64,000 bases of DNA from Branchiostoma floridae. Taxonomy: Eukaryota; Chordata; Leptocardii; Amphioxiformes; Branchiostomatidae. The position numbers and the translations under genes are program-made. Under the pieces are notes generated by a model, which was given only the letters and a program-made list of their open reading frames with translations, ran no database searches and was not told where the DNA came from. Shown here piece after piece: positions 26,201 through 40,700 of this stretch. Location: NCBI RefSeq assembly GCF_000003815.2, contig NC_049987.1:10075375-10139374 (forward strand), read 5' to 3'. Within the stretch, counting starts at the first letter, position 1. The number at the start of each line of letters is the position of its first letter.

Positions 26201-28137
26201 ACAATGGACCTAATTCTCATCACATGTTTTATTTATCGATATTATTCAGGAACAAAGTCCTTATCACACATTGTGCCTTATACCAGAAGCTGTCATGAAA
26301 TAAAAAGTTATCCCAATACGAATGTAAAAATTCGATAAACCGATTTGTACCAACGAGCCATTTGTCAGATAAGACAAATTCATCGTTTAATCAAATCGAT
26401 CTGTGTATTCATAGTCCCCTGTCTTGGCATGCTCGTCTGAAATTAACAACACACAATCCATTACCTGGAATCACCTATGTCATCCACACTGTTTAGGAAA
26501 GCAGACATGTGCCCTTAAAACTGCCTGGAAAGTTTCATTCATTTGAGTTATGAGTAGCTTCTGCGAGAGGACAGGCAACAAAGAATAGACCTAGAGGTGG
26601 TGGGCGTGCAGAAAAGGCAAACGTCCAGCCAAATGGAAATAGACGTTTTCTGGATTCTTTCCAAAAGAGCACTTCCTTCGAACGGCTTCCGGCTCTCATT
26701 TCTTACAAGTTGCCTTCTTAGTTTTCCTGAGATCAATTATCCTCCCAACAGCATTAAGAATGTCATGTGAGCAGAACGTGCTTACGTAGAAGGGCATATA
26801 TGTTATGCCTAGTAAACCTTTTAACATCTACTGCAATAGTTTGCCCACCTGCCTATGTAGGTTTTCTGAATTGTGATGATAGAACTTATATACTACAGTA
26901 ATTAGATGGTCTCTGTAATGACAGAGGAGTAGCAGAATGAATTTTCACCAACTACCATAAACGGAACCTTATCAGTAAACTTCGTTAGTTCAGTACACAG
27001 CTGGTGGAATGTCGCTTCATCCTTTCAATTTACACTACCGTAATTGCATACATTCTTCTTAACTTTGAAGCAATCTTACTTCAAAAACTAACCGTCTGAA
27101 CTTTAAAATTACGTAAGCTACTCTTCCGATAACGCGAGTGTTTGAATCTTGTGGAAAAAAGTTTCCTCTCCTTTCCACACGTACCATCGCGTGAGGTCAA
27201 ATATCATGAGCTGTAAAGGATCGCGACTGCATTATTTATCCGGCGGCACTATAAAAGATTCAAGCCGCCTTGCCCTGGCACACCTGTCGGGTTGTAGGTG
27301 TCAATGGCGTTAATTGGATTTGCACAGTCGCCGATCGTACAGCTTGTGTGCATCGATTCCTTGGAGACTCCCTGGGCTGATATCAAATTCTCAGCTTCCA
27401 GGAACTACTTAGTCATACTTTCCAGACTATTTATTAGTGATAGTCGACTTCGATAAATCTTTGGACCAATTCTACACTGCCTGGAGGGAACACTAGTGAG
27501 TTTGCGAGAAAATCGGCGGGCTCATTCAAACAAGAAGTAGGTGGATGATTTGCAGGTAATTCAATGAAATGCCAACTAGTATAAAGGCATTTTCTTACAT
27601 GTGGTCAGCCGATCAACATATCACTAAGTTACATTGTTTCTTGTTGGCTAAGGATGCGTAGCAATACATACAGGGTAATATCTAATGGGATGAATCTTTG
27701 GATGAGAAAGGGGACAATTCTTAAGACGTTCTATTGCGGACCTTTGCTGTTATGTTGAAAGCAAATTTAAAACACCTGCATCTGTCAATCGGGGGTAACA
27801 ATCTTCATACTTTGCTTAAACGACGTTTGCACCTATGGAATATTTCAGCCTTTTATGACATTTATCACACACGTATAAACTTAACAGGAAAATCTGTTAG
27901 CGTGCAAGCTACAGACCTTGACATTTTAGATTCTGGTTAAGTTCATGGAAAGCGTATGGCAGGGGGGAGAAGAGGAATTGATTTGATGTAGCATAGGATT
28001 GCAGAGACGTGGTAGACGACATTAACAATGAATTGTTAAAGACAGCATTTTTATTATTATTTGGGATTTCCAAGCTAAGCATTGTTATTAAGCTAAATAA
28101 CTTAGCGGTTAAAATTCAGTCCCAGGTAAGCTTCATA
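23255..28137. other. Intergenic, no gene recognised
   Basis: Only short frames occur. The stretch at 23750-24560 is somewhat richer in G+C but holds no supported exon. A TATAAAA-like word lies near 27251 beside a GC-rich patch, with no gene visible downstream. The segment near 25125-25140 (ACCGGGGCTCA) recurs near 52078. Confidence 0.45.
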
Positions 28138-28270
28138 CACTGCACAAAAAGTGGAATTTACCCATAGCGATAAATGCCGACCGGTTAAGAATGACAATGT
28201 TAGCTTTTACAAACATTACATACTTACCCGACATTTACCGTCATTGGTTAATCCCACTTCTCATGCAGTG
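28138..28270. mobile_element. Foldback (MITE-like) element, about 133 bp
   Basis: Two arms of roughly 60 bp form an imperfect inverted repeat. The left arm starts CACTGCACAAAAAGTGG and the right arm, read on the minus strand, starts CACTGCATGAGAAGTGG. Similarity continues through TAAATG-CG into the centre. The flanks TCATA (left, ending 28137) and AATCATA (right) hint at a short target duplication. It is non-coding and would fold into a long hairpin. The superfamily is not assigned. Confidence 0.65.
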
Positions 28271-29789
28271 AATCATATCACAACCTATTAATAAGTCAAT
28301 ATTCGTAAGAAAATGTTTTTCTCAAGGCTGCAAAACTTTTCGGACAAGTATGGCACTTACAAGACATGACATGCAATTGGTACCCACACATCATTCCCTC
28401 AACTACACATCATCATGATCATACACAGCGAAGCAATAAGTGAGCCGTTGAATCTTTTAAACCCATTTTGGCTAGTGTACGTTGGTGACCAAAGTTTTGC
28501 AATAGATAGCTATTGACTCGGAACCCTTGGTAAAATTATCTGATATAAGATATGGCAATATTTTATAAGCGTTGGTTCGGTATTGATCAGTGATCTCTTT
28601 CAATGCCAAGTCTTGTGGTGTCCTTAAACGACGCCAAAAGGATATAATACTATTCAGAGTCATCCAACGTTTAAGATATATGATACCCATCTTTTGTAAA
28701 CAGATGCGGCATAAAAATCGAAGCTCGTAAGTTGTAAAGATAATTGAAGACGTTGAATATAACGCTTCCCAGTGTTAATCCTCTAAAATTTAAACCCATT
28801 CATAGTGTTACAGAAAATATTTGATTTACACTACAATAGACATCCCCGCGTTACCATCTGTGGCTATTTCCTGTTTGTACATCCCCACTCCACTAGGACG
28901 GCGACCTCCCTGCGACCGACAATTGGACAGATTAATACAGAATTTCCAAGATGAAAAATAAAAATTTACGCTTTCCGTATTTTATTGTCTCTTAAGTCAC
29001 ACTTTTAAATTTTGCTTCATATTGCAATTATGAAGTTAAGAATAAAACAAATCCAATCTAAGTAGCAGCAAGATCGCAGCGCGGCCGCCGTCTGAGGGCG
29101 GTCGGCTTGTAGGTCATTTATTTCCCAGGCTTTCGTTGACCCCGAAGTACGTGAGAAAAGTAATCCCTTCGTCTGACTAACCCATTCATCTTTATTGTAA
29201 TAAATAGAAACCTTCATGATCGCCATTAGAGATAAAGCCGGATGCCGTGATAGATGGTACAGGCTGTCTAGTTTTATCCATGCACCGCTGCGTGGTGATG
29301 AGACGGACCCGCCTCGTGCGCAGATATGGCCGCCTTACAGTGTTGGGTGGGAAAAGGCTGCGAGAATTCCAGTTGATTTGATGTACACGTGCATGTTTCA
29401 TTGGGGCTTGTAAAGTAAGCTTGGATAAGGTATGTATCTGACCGTTTGATAAGTCCAAGTTTACATTTACCTTAACGTGGTTTTAAATCTTCCAAGAAAG
29501 GTAGGAAAGTGGGACATACACAATTATTGCCGGCGGTATCAGATTTGGAAGATGAAATGGAATTACAGTATGGCATTATGTTAGCTTTAAAACATTGGCT
29601 ACAGTCAATGTCTGTTTTTGCCGAAAGTAACCATCTTATTTGGCATATTTTCTCACAACTCTTAAAATAAGATTGATTGCAACCAACAGATACCATCAAA
29701 CACATCATCTGTAATTGATTTCTGATCACCTCTATAGACGTTTTTCAAGTTGTGTGTCTATATATAACGTTACCAACACATCGGTTAAT

Positions 29790-29828
29790 TGATAAGATAT
29801 TCAAGCTTGATATGTTGGTATCTTATCA
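29790..29828. repeat. Inverted repeat, 10-bp arms
   Basis: TGATAAGATA at 29790-29799 is matched by TATCTTATCA at 29819-29828, with a 19-bp loop. A second, overlapping pair (TACCAACACATC and GATATGTTGGTA) lies in the same place. It may be the remnant of a foldback element. Confidence 0.5.
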
Positions 29829-32800
29829 CATGTGCACAGATAACGTTATAATGTGAACAGATTTATCTAAAAGATAGCTTCTCGTTCTTCCGTTAAAAGA
29901 TTGTATACATGCAAACCAAGCCATTTAGAATGAGGGAGTTGACTCCGGAGAAAGGCTTTGGCAAAGTTGATCATGATGAACAACATAGGAAAAGACTTCC
30001 ACTGATAAATGCGTCTGTTGTTTGTTTTGATGAATGAAGTGCATTAAAGCCTTGAGTATGCCTCACATTTGCTAAATCCTCGATACATCAGTAATAATCC
30101 ATTTGTTACAGAGAACTGACAAATAAGGTGGGTCATCACATTGCTCCCTGTACTCATGTGTTTAAAACGTGTTGGGACTAACATGGTGAACTCATTTAAA
30201 GACAACTTCACAATAGTCATTTATGAAGTCTACTACAGCTAGCTATGCCATCGATAATAATGCTATACAGCAGGTCTAATAGCTACAGCAGCTAAAGTCA
30301 GTATTGACTTCAGTGTATCTTTGACATAGGGAGAATTAAATCAATCTACTAGTATCAAATTAAGGCCCAAATGTAGATTGAAAAAGAGTTATTTTATATC
30401 ATAAAACGCTATAGTTGATACGATTGTTACTTTTGATAGTGTAGATTCGATATACTATTTTATGGGCACCCTTACTATATGTATTATATTAGTTAATTTC
30501 AAAAACTAGATTGTAAATCATATTAGCAATGCTAAAGGAACCAAATGTAAAAGGACAACATTCGTCCACAGAACCAGCATAAAGCAAATCATTGCTTCCT
30601 TAATTCGTGTAAACTCTCTTCACTACTTTAACACATGAACTCGCCATAAATACTTCTGTAGTTATCAAAAGGTCGCATTATGTTTTAGCTTTATTCCTGG
30701 CCTTCCGATTCTACGTAACTTTGGAACATGTTTAAAACATGTTTTGACATATTGAAGGGGATACAATATAAAATAGAAACTATGGCCAGACTGCAGGACC
30801 TGGTATAAATAGTCTGTAATAAACCATGTAGAGTACCTAGCTAAGCTTAAAAACGCATCACTCATTATCATATATAATATTATACAATTTCTGCCTTACA
30901 ATAAATCACTCTCACTTTTCCATATTTCCTAGATTTTCTATCTCATCATATGTTTGGCCCGTCTTGCTGGGATGCAACAGAATTCATTTTCTGGAAATAG
31001 AAGGCATGATAGATATTGATTCTTACACTCCATACGATATACATTTAGATTATATCTCTTCATGTGTAAGTCTTTTAGTGCTGGCTGAATAGTTGCCAAT
31101 ATTGCAAATATACGTATAACGGTATACGTCAATATTTCAACGTTCCCAGTTACGGTCGGATCTCTACATTTTTCAGAACCTGGCAAACTTTCCTTCTCTG
31201 CACGTTATCTTATAGTGGCGCCTCCACGTTGCCGGTTGTCAAACTTGAGTCGACATTCGAACCGTCATTTCTGAAGCCTTAGTTAGACCAGGCGACAGGC
31301 TGTGATGACATTGTGTTTGAACCATTAGTAAAGGGCGAAACCGTGAAGGTCATAAATGCCAACAGCACGGAATCGCTTCTGGTCTGGACATAGAGTGGTG
31401 CTGCGAGACTGCAGCAATTTGAATGCGGGTGGCAGGCCGGAGGAACCGAAATAGAACAGCTGTACGGGGATCAGCATATGTTTGCAAGTTCGCCGGCGCC
31501 TGTAATTTATCTAAGTCTCATTTCTCCCGCTTGGCCATGGGTGACATCGAAGCGAGACGGGTTTGGTTTCTGTTTTACCTCTGATGTGTGTGACCGATTC
31601 CATGGATTCTTGGTTGTTCTAGTTCGTGTAAACGTTCTGTATTTCCTTATGCCGGCAAATGTTTAACCTCTCAAAGCAGATCTTACAGTAGCATAAGTTC
31701 TAAAAGCTGCCAGAAGAGTAAAGCCGGCCTAAGAGTGTGGACTCCCTTTGGTCAGCTACACTCCTACTATCTATTTCCACTAGTATATTTGCATGGAGAT
31801 TAGCAAAAAAAAATTTTCTTCGGCGAAGTTCTTTCAGTCATTTTTCTTCCCTGGTATTTTCAATGTTGCTCGTTGCTCAGCATGTCTGTTCAAGTGTTTT
31901 GTTTTATGCATTTTTAGAATCTACAGTGTCATATCCTGTCGATGTGATATATGTATTATTTAGTTTGCTCTTGCCGCTGTCTGATACTGGCTGAAATGTC
32001 GCTGAAACTTTTATCACATCATCCTTTTGTCGATTGGGGTTCTCCAGATGGGTGTACGAGATAGCATCGGAATGTTCCATTAGTACCGTGCCAGCTTAAA
32101 TATCGTCGTCAAAGAAAGCTGGAATGCATTAAAGTTACAATTGTCTCCGTTTCTTCAAAGTATACTTAAGATTTTCATCGCTTAAATAGAGGTTACGGTT
32201 GTTGGTATATCATACATGTCTGAGATGCCTTACTGTTTAAGTACTAAGAAGAATGGTATCTTCCAACTCACCACACGCAAAACTCAGAAGTCGCTTCAGT
32301 CATGTGCTCAACACCGGGTGAGCGACAAGGCTTGCTTGTCGTGTGCATCACCGCGCTTCATAGAGGTACGTGCATGTATTTCCTGTAGTCAATGTTCGAC
32401 TAGACCCTGCAAGAAATCTTGCAATATCATTTTTGTTATGGAATCTACTTGTAGATTGACCACATTCTGCAGGTCAATTCCCAAAACGAATGGTGCATGA
32501 AAACCATTGCCAACCAGCTAATCTAGCATTATCCTTATAGAGTAGCGAAATAAGGCCGCAATGTTACACTGCAAAGATTATCGAGATTCCAAATCCAAAG
32601 ACTCCGTGACCTATATGTTTGTTAGTATTTGCTTGGATTAGAGTCTAATGTCGATACATTTAGTTTTTACAGTATTTATCACATAGTGACCTAATGGTGT
32701 TCTACTTTATTTACGACCTGATTCATTGGCAGTAATATTGAGAATAAGATTGTCCTCAGGCTTTTTACGGTGTAAGACAAGTATCATTAAGTGCTTAATT

Positions 32801-33925
32801 TGATTTGAAAACTATCATTTACCACAGGCCCCTCGACTCGATAACACGTAACGTTACCTTTATTGGGAGATTGGAGATCATGTATTTCAGTGCATGCCGT
32901 GTGAGGGCTCCTCTATATCGGTCCCATGAGTGTAGTTAGTCTTCGATGAATGCAGCAGACATGGAGCCAGCTGCGTTATGATTTCAGACTTCACTGCACT
33001 GCGCCATGTGGAGAGAAACTTGTAGCATATACACGATAAAGGCTATCGTTCCCGGGGGGTTTCGAGGCGTCATTAAACTTTAATGCAGCACAGCGTCACA
33101 GTTGCAGGGGAACGGATGGTTTGGTTCCAAGCCACGACATCTCTTCCAGAATGGCTGCTCTAGCGCTGCTAATCTAACACTACAGCTATTCATCTCTGCC
33201 AAACGCTACTTCCAACTGTACTTTCCTGTTTTGAAAAGGCATTACAGCGTGTCTATGGACTACCACACAGAATATCGGTTACGCTTGGTCTCCTGGCAAT
33301 TGGATCAATGTCGGTTGTAGTTTGGGTGACGTCTTTTGGATTGCGTATGGACGATAAGATCTCTTCGACTCTCACTATGTACTTGTGTGTTTATTTCTCT
33401 TGAGTTTCCTTCCTTTTACTTGAATGGTCTTCAAATGCAGGTTTAATCGTCGAGTCAGGCACATGTTTTGATCATCATTACCAAGGTAAGAGACCATGAC
33501 ATACGGTCCCTACTCTATTTCATTGGCCACCATATGCCGTGTCCTGGTAAAATCCACGAGGGAACTTCATTCGATGCCTTATGCATGATGCGTAATGAAT
33601 GGAAATGGATGCTTTCACAAGTTTGACTGTTAAGCATAATGGATGTCTATAACTACTTTTCCTAGAAGACGACTGTAGGAAGTTTTCGCTTTGTTGCAGT
33701 CTCTACAGCGTACGAGGTAACAATTAGATAGAAATTCATTTTCCTTTTATAAAACACATTACTATACATAGAACAAATGTAGCTCCACCAAGGGAGGTTA
33801 TAAAACAGTAACAGCATCAAAGTCTGTATGTCTTTGCTAAATGAAGACTAGTATCGACGTATACCTTAACCACTGCTATTGGTATGCTACTGACGTATGT
33901 CCAACTCCAGATGTATAGCAAAGTA

Positions 33926-33949
33926 ATGTCATGTTTTTAAACATGACAT
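33926..33949. repeat. 24-bp perfect palindrome
   Basis: ATGTCATGTTT and AAACATGACAT are perfect 11-bp arms around TT. The context is non-coding and no function is evident. Confidence 0.7.
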
Positions 33950-34559
33950 CATAGCATTTGAAGGCCGTGGGCTATGAAGGGCTCATTTAGCCATAGTTAA
34001 TCTGATTTCTTACGTCGGTATCTCAATAAAAAGTGTCTATATATCAACATGAACGAATAGAGTTATTATGACTCTGTCCCAAGTTTTCTTGAAAATGAGA
34101 AAACATTTGTCATAACAACAAAAGACCTTCCTTGTCAAAGGGCTCACGAACTTCAGGTAAATACCTGATTTGTGTCTCTAGTTAGGATTTATTCGATTTA
34201 GATGAACAGGTTGAGTGCACGTGCAAGTAGACTAGAGATGTTCTGAATGTCCACATTTTACATGCATGTAAAGCATCAGTATGGCTAGCATGTTCTTTAT
34301 AGCCTACCAAAGATTTTCGGTTTTACTGCTGTAGAAACAGATTTCATCGATTGGATGTGACATTGGGTCTTGGAATGATATTAGCTTTCCCAATGTACAC
34401 AAGGTACGTAGTAAGACCATCCGGCACAATGAGTAAAATATTAATACCATGTAACATGTTGGTTTTCAGGCGTTGAAACTGGTCCCCAGAGACCAATAGT
34501 GTGCACAGAATACTTTATAGCGTTACCTCTTCGTGTGCAGATCAGTTAATATGCCCGAC

Positions 34560-34750
34560 GGTGGAAATAGCACTTACACCTGAATGGGGTCTAGACAGGC
34601 CAGCGCATCTGAATGAGATTGACCAGGTCGCCGTACAGGTGGTGAAGACGCAAATGGAGCTGTCCATGGAAAATCTCTCCTTAGTTATCTGTCTCCGCGG
34701 GAGTGAAATGAAGAGTTCAGGCAGTGGCCCTAATGTCCCAGTAAATAAGG
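34560..34750 (+). repeat. Dispersed repeat family, copy 3
   Basis: This copy carries the AGCACTTACA block, GACGCAAATGGAGCTGTC and, 90 bp after CAAATGG, GTAAATAA, in the same order as copy 1 at 3595-3778. The 86-codon open frame across it has no counterpart in the other copies and is not taken as a gene. Confidence 0.6.
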
Positions 34751-37700
34751 ATCCTGGTTAAAGTTTCATAAGGCTCCCTTTGCGTACGTGCTTGTTCCGG
34801 ACGTCATTGGGGAAGCCTAGAATGTCATCAAAGGAGCCATAATCTTACAGTCATGGTAGGGGTCGCCAGCACATGCAGTTTGTTCTGCAGAACGCTGATT
34901 GTTTTTGCAGTACCCAGCGGTGTTTTTGGCGCCGCCATTGAAGAGGAATCAAAGCCATTCTACGCTAGGTTAGGGGGCAAAATAAACTGAGTTCTGGAGA
35001 TGAAAAATTTGAGAGAAGTTTTTTTTTCAGTTACTGTATGAATCGACAACAAGGAGTGGACCAAAAACACATATTTTATTTGAAGAAATAACCAATGGTT
35101 TCTTTCACCAGTGCAGTGCCACATGTGCTGTATCCGACCAATGTGGCATGTAACAGAAACAAAGGTTACATTTTGCTTTTTTTTAAAATTAATTTTAAGT
35201 AGACGTCACAGAGATAATAACGTTATCTGTTTATCTATTCGGTGATATATCCTTGGAACCTAAACTTATTAGGCCACGAGTGGTATTAATAAAATAAAGA
35301 TACCACACTCATCAAAGATATTACCAGATGTACTTAAAATTAACTACTTTCTTATCTTAGGCTGTACTTAGCTTATGAGAGCACAGATGTAAAAGGAATG
35401 TCTTTTTTAAATTTCATTCATTTATTCGTTCATAAATTCATTCGTTATGATGCACTGTTCTAAACATAGACACCCTGGCTCCCGGTCGCTTTAGTTTCCC
35501 AATGGATCAATGTGAACTTGACATATTTAGGCTTGATCTTAAACATTACTGAAAATGAACTATAGCTAAAAGGTAATAAATATAACATGACAATCTGAAT
35601 TTTAAATCTATGCATACAATGCTTTGTCAGTAGAAAATCTATGTTAGATTTGACACCCCATATAATGTTGTAAATTTTCAACTCATCAAGTTGACAACAG
35701 TAACTTATTCTCATTATCGCCGATATCCTAATAAGAAAACACATCTAACACTGCGTATCTGTGCTTTTAATCTGCAGACTCTTACCTGAGATGACCTGAG
35801 AGTCTGTAGTAAAAAGCTCCTTAAGCTGTATTTAGAAACAAGTCTGGCTCCTGCATGATGGAGGTAGTACCCAGGTGGCAAACCGTGACATGCGTCGTTT
35901 GCTGCTAGGTCTGTCTTTCACTAGACGAGGCTTTAAAGCTCATAGGATTACCATTCAATCTGAGGCAGCTCCCTGCTTGATGGAAGATCAATGAGAAGAT
36001 TCCATGTCGCACTTAAAACGAACCATTTCTTGATTGATGTTCACAAAGAATCAAGGGAGATAAGGAAGTGTACTAAGTTTTGGGATTAGGGTAGAGGCAC
36101 TGGCGGGATGGACAGGAAAGACGACAGCCTTTCTGTAGATTACAGTGTGCGCCTAATGGCAGGGCTATGTTGAATATCAGCTGTGTGAATGACCTACTTG
36201 AGTAGGCATGTATGTGATTCAGTAGGTACCTTCACCAAACATGCGTGTATTTTCGCTACAATAAATTTTGAACCTCTGAATAAATTGTGATGATACTTAA
36301 CATGTGGGTATACGTTGAAGACGCGAAATATATAGTCGATTTTTATTATTCTGGTGGCTAAGCTCGGTACTGTGGCAGAGCTTTCAAATGGGACTTCTGT
36401 ATCTTTTGTTCTGGGTATTCTTTTTTTTGTGCTTTTTTCGGTGGCGTATAAATTTGCTGTATGAAATAAGTGTTGTAAGTTTGGGACAGCTGGCAGCTTG
36501 CTCTGCTCTACATGCGTAAAGTACTAGTTGTGTTTTCCCATGGTACTGAAAGGAATTTAAACCCTATGTTATTTTTAAATGCCAAATCCCATACAACAGT
36601 AGTTTCCTCCCCTCTGCAGATAAAATGAACGTATATTGTACTTGGGAATGAACTCATACAATGGTTCGTGGGAAATTTTGATTAGACGCAACGTATCCTA
36701 GATAGAAATGATATGACTGTGCTCAATCGCCTGGAGCTGATTGTACCATCCATCTTTTAATAATTGATGACACTAGTGTCGACTGAAATGAAGACGACAA
36801 CATACATACAAAACAAATACCGAACTAATTAAGCCCTAGAGATTGATAACTATGAATTGAATCAACTCTTACTGCAAAGCAATTAAAGAGGAGGCAGATA
36901 TTTTGATTAATGCCCTATATATAGTCTTTTGAGTCTCATTAATGATAATGTACATTGTGTTCAAACGGTTTGATTGTACTTTGTCGACCAAACATATTAA
37001 GTTCTCGCGTCGTAGTGTTAAATCTAAATTGGAGAAAACGTGACAAATATGTCTGCCGCATTATTACATTGTACCAATATTGTACATTAGATAAGCTGAA
37101 AAGCTCATTCATCAACTATGTCGCTACAGGATGTCGTTATTTCACAGCGACTCAAATCAAAAAGTTAATTGAAAAACTGATCACTTAACTTTGAGTCATA
37201 CAGTATGTAACCTTTTCCATAAGCAATATGAACATTGCATTACAGCATAGATCATACAGTCCTATGGGGTATGTATTTTAGCAGCATGCCAAGAGTGCAC
37301 GTGTATTACAACATAATTGCAGTCTCAATTGATTTTTTACGTTGGAAATACAGTTTCCACTGACAACGCCTAGAGCCTTTGGAAACTTACATATTCTATG
37401 GAATTTCTTTGCATATAAACATGTAATACGTCTCTAAACTTTTGTAAGTTGTGTGTCATTCTTGTGTGATTTTGTTTCAAAAACTTCTGTCCTATAGCAG
37501 TGATCAAATGTGACAGGTTAGTTGCTCGTATGTTCGAGTCATTGATGTGATTCCTTCCAGATGGTAAATTGAGGGCCATTGATTAAGACATGCTGCTGGT
37601 CTTACTCTTACAAGCAGTAATCTCCTATGCACTGTTAGTCAGCCATACCACGATCACTTACCGTGGTGCAGCCTGAAACTGCGACAAATCACCGCCAATG

Positions 37701-40700
37701 TAATTACCAGGGTTCGTGAGGGTGAATATGAAATAGAGTCATCAACCACTCGTCTGAGAGCTGTTGCCGCGACCTCTTTGTGTTGTTGTAACTCTACTGA
37801 ATTAAAACTTGTGTCCTGATATTTTTCATATTCATCGGTTCTTTACTCTTTTGAGACGTTTTATGAGGATTTTATTAATGTGCGTTTCTGAAAAAAAGTT
37901 CATTGTCGGATTTATAAGGAGGTCTATATAATTTGTCTACTTAGAGCTCTACTTAATGTCGTGCAGTTTTAGGGTCATCTAAGACTAACAGTCACTTTTG
38001 TCTGTTCTCTCGACTTATTTCAGCATGGAACGATGTTGCTATGTATTTCAGACCTTATTAGTGGAGGTTGGCCATAGGGTATTTTCTTAGCTTTCATAAA
38101 TCATCGATCTAGATAAGAAATATAGAAGAAATTGTGTCATGTTTCTGACTTTCAATATGCCAAATACTACTATTTGTAGACAAAATTTTGACTCAAAGAC
38201 TATTAGCTTAAAGCGAAGAATCAATTTACGATACATTTACGATATTGTATGTCAGGCACTGATCTTCGTGAGGTTGGTTACAAGTTACATGTATCAAAAA
38301 AAATAATACAGTCGACATAGTTATGAAAGACATTTCTGTCATGCTTCTAACTTTCAAGTAGCCAAGTACTACAGTAACTCCTTAAGTTTGAAGTAAAGAG
38401 TTTCATGTGATGAATTAATTGAAAGAACAGGCACCTCCCGTCGACACCCGTGAACACCTAATGTGCTTCCATACGGCAATGATCTGAATGGTTACCAGCT
38501 GTGTCGTGATGGGAAATTTGTCAAACATGACGGATGGACGAGTTGTATGTTCATTAAGCACTAGATGTCAACCAATTTCCCGCAAATTTGTCTTCAAATG
38601 CAATTACTAAACGCTTTGAAGCAACCCTATATAGTTTGATAAGTGTAAAGCTCATCAATCGACTCATCAAGAGAACTTAAAGAGTTATTGAATGTAAGTT
38701 TGAATTGCATGAAGCTGTGACGTAATTTCTTTTATAGCGAGGAGTAGTACAACTCATGTTGAGCAATATTCACTAACATATCCAATCCTTGACATAGGTG
38801 ATTACAGCTTCATATACTTGCTTGAGAGTCGCCTTATGTTAAGACGCTTACTGCATATACACGAGAAGATAGTCAATCATTTAGTATCGGCAACATTTTT
38901 ATTCTTATTCCAATACCTACTAAACCGCTGCATGCTTCCTCATATGGATATTAATAAGTGCCTGGAATATGCGGAGTAAATGCCAATGCAATGAAGACAT
39001 TGATTTTGAGGATAGCAGCAATCTAAAACGTGGGAAGATGATATAGCGACAGGGGGGGGCACAATGTAATTCCAGTCTCTCCATAAGGTAACGTGAAACA
39101 CGATTACCGTAGAATGTATCCCATGGTGTTCTGATATACAATAGCGCATCATGGATGACATTTCGAACATGCTTTGGTTTTGCTGTTAGGAAGCCGGGAT
39201 GAAATTACACGTCGAATACTCTCTACCAACATGGAAGCGTATTTCCTGTTTCTCAATAAATGATGATAGCATTTGCCTCAGCCTGTAGCTTACCCAAACA
39301 TGGCCATTGGCAAGGGCACGTCCTTGAGTTTGGGAGAACTAATCGAATACCTCATCGTTGTCACATGCAAGTTCATTAATCTTGTGTGACTCTGTCCAGA
39401 CTGCACCTTTGGCATTTGGAATATTACATGTTGACAGCACGTTGACAGGAAAATGAGGTTCATATGAGGTACGTAGATCGGGTGAATTATGATTTACGAA
39501 TTTGGCATTCTTTTACGACCACGTGGGCTAATTTCTACTGAATATGAAATAGAATTTTATGGATTAGATATAAACTTCCCTTCTTTTCTTTTCAGATGGT
39601 ATAACAAAATTGATAAATATACACTATATACTTTTTTCGAAAGTAGTCACCATTGGTAGGAACGCTTTAACTTTCATTCGAAAGCAAATATCTGCCACGT
39701 ACAGCGTGGACATGATTATCAAGCCGGTTAAACTTGCCCTTCAGTAAAATTTGCCAGCTTTGTATGAGGCTAGCCTGCTGTTCGTTTTTCACTCCAAGTG
39801 ATTTCCAACCCCAAAGCCTAGCATAAGATCTAGTTTCTCTGAAACTATCTAATAAATTAGACCCTAACGCACTTAATCGAGATAAGTTTCATTCTGCAAA
39901 CTTTACGGACAAAAATCTTATAAAGCATAGGCAATGGTTTGGTGGATAACAATTAAACTTTTCTGGTAGGTTATTACCCTCATTTTCCTACTTATCAATT
40001 GTTTCAAGTTAATTATTCGGTCGTTGTTTGTTTATTACAAAAGCCTCCTGTGAGGTATATAATTATGTGTTGCTCGCTGTATGTGGTGTTGCGTTATTAG
40101 TATTATAATAGTTTATCTCAAACTAATGTGTTTGTTCAATCAACCTTCTACAATAATAATGTAAACATCTGTTCACATTCGTTGTTCTTCCCTCAGGTGC
40201 AATATATTCTAGTCTGGATCTCTATCACTTTTTTGCTTTCTTATTGATCAGCCATTCACTAACAAAATACACAAATTTTAAGTGCATAATTTTGTCATTT
40301 TCATATAGAACCTATTAATTTAATCGATAGCTCATTTTTCTGTGTTCTCTTCATGTTAGCATTCAGTGTGTGTGAGGCAACTATGTCAAAGATACAAGGT
40401 AATGAATAGCTTGCAGTGGTTTAGTTTATATATTAAGCTGTTTGTACTGTAACTTTCATGTGAGTCGCATCGTTATTGCAAAAGCACTACACTATGTAAA
40501 AATAAAGAATAAGTGATAAAGCATAAGACATGATGTGGTCAGTACCATTCCCATTTATGCATTGGACAGCTTCAGGGCAAATCTGATGAAGGATGGCATG
40601 TTACAGATTTATGAAATTCTGTGTTGGTTTTTTTTGCTTTTTTTCCCACCTTTTATTCACAAGTCATAAATTTAAAGTACAGAACATTCAAAGATAATCA

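Larger units (their letters stand above)
28271..34559. other. Intergenic, no gene recognised
   Basis: Frames are all 94 codons or fewer and unsupported. The stretch contains small inverted repeats at 29790-29828 and 33926-33949. Confidence 0.45.

Noticed and set aside
27245-27310. TATAAAA-like box beside a GC-rich patch
   Set aside because: No coding exon follows within several kilobases on the plus strand. A single TATA word in AT-rich DNA is weak evidence of a promoter.
34501-34761. 86-codon frame at 34.5 kb
   Set aside because: It lies in a dispersed repeat copy, and the other two copies do not preserve the frame.
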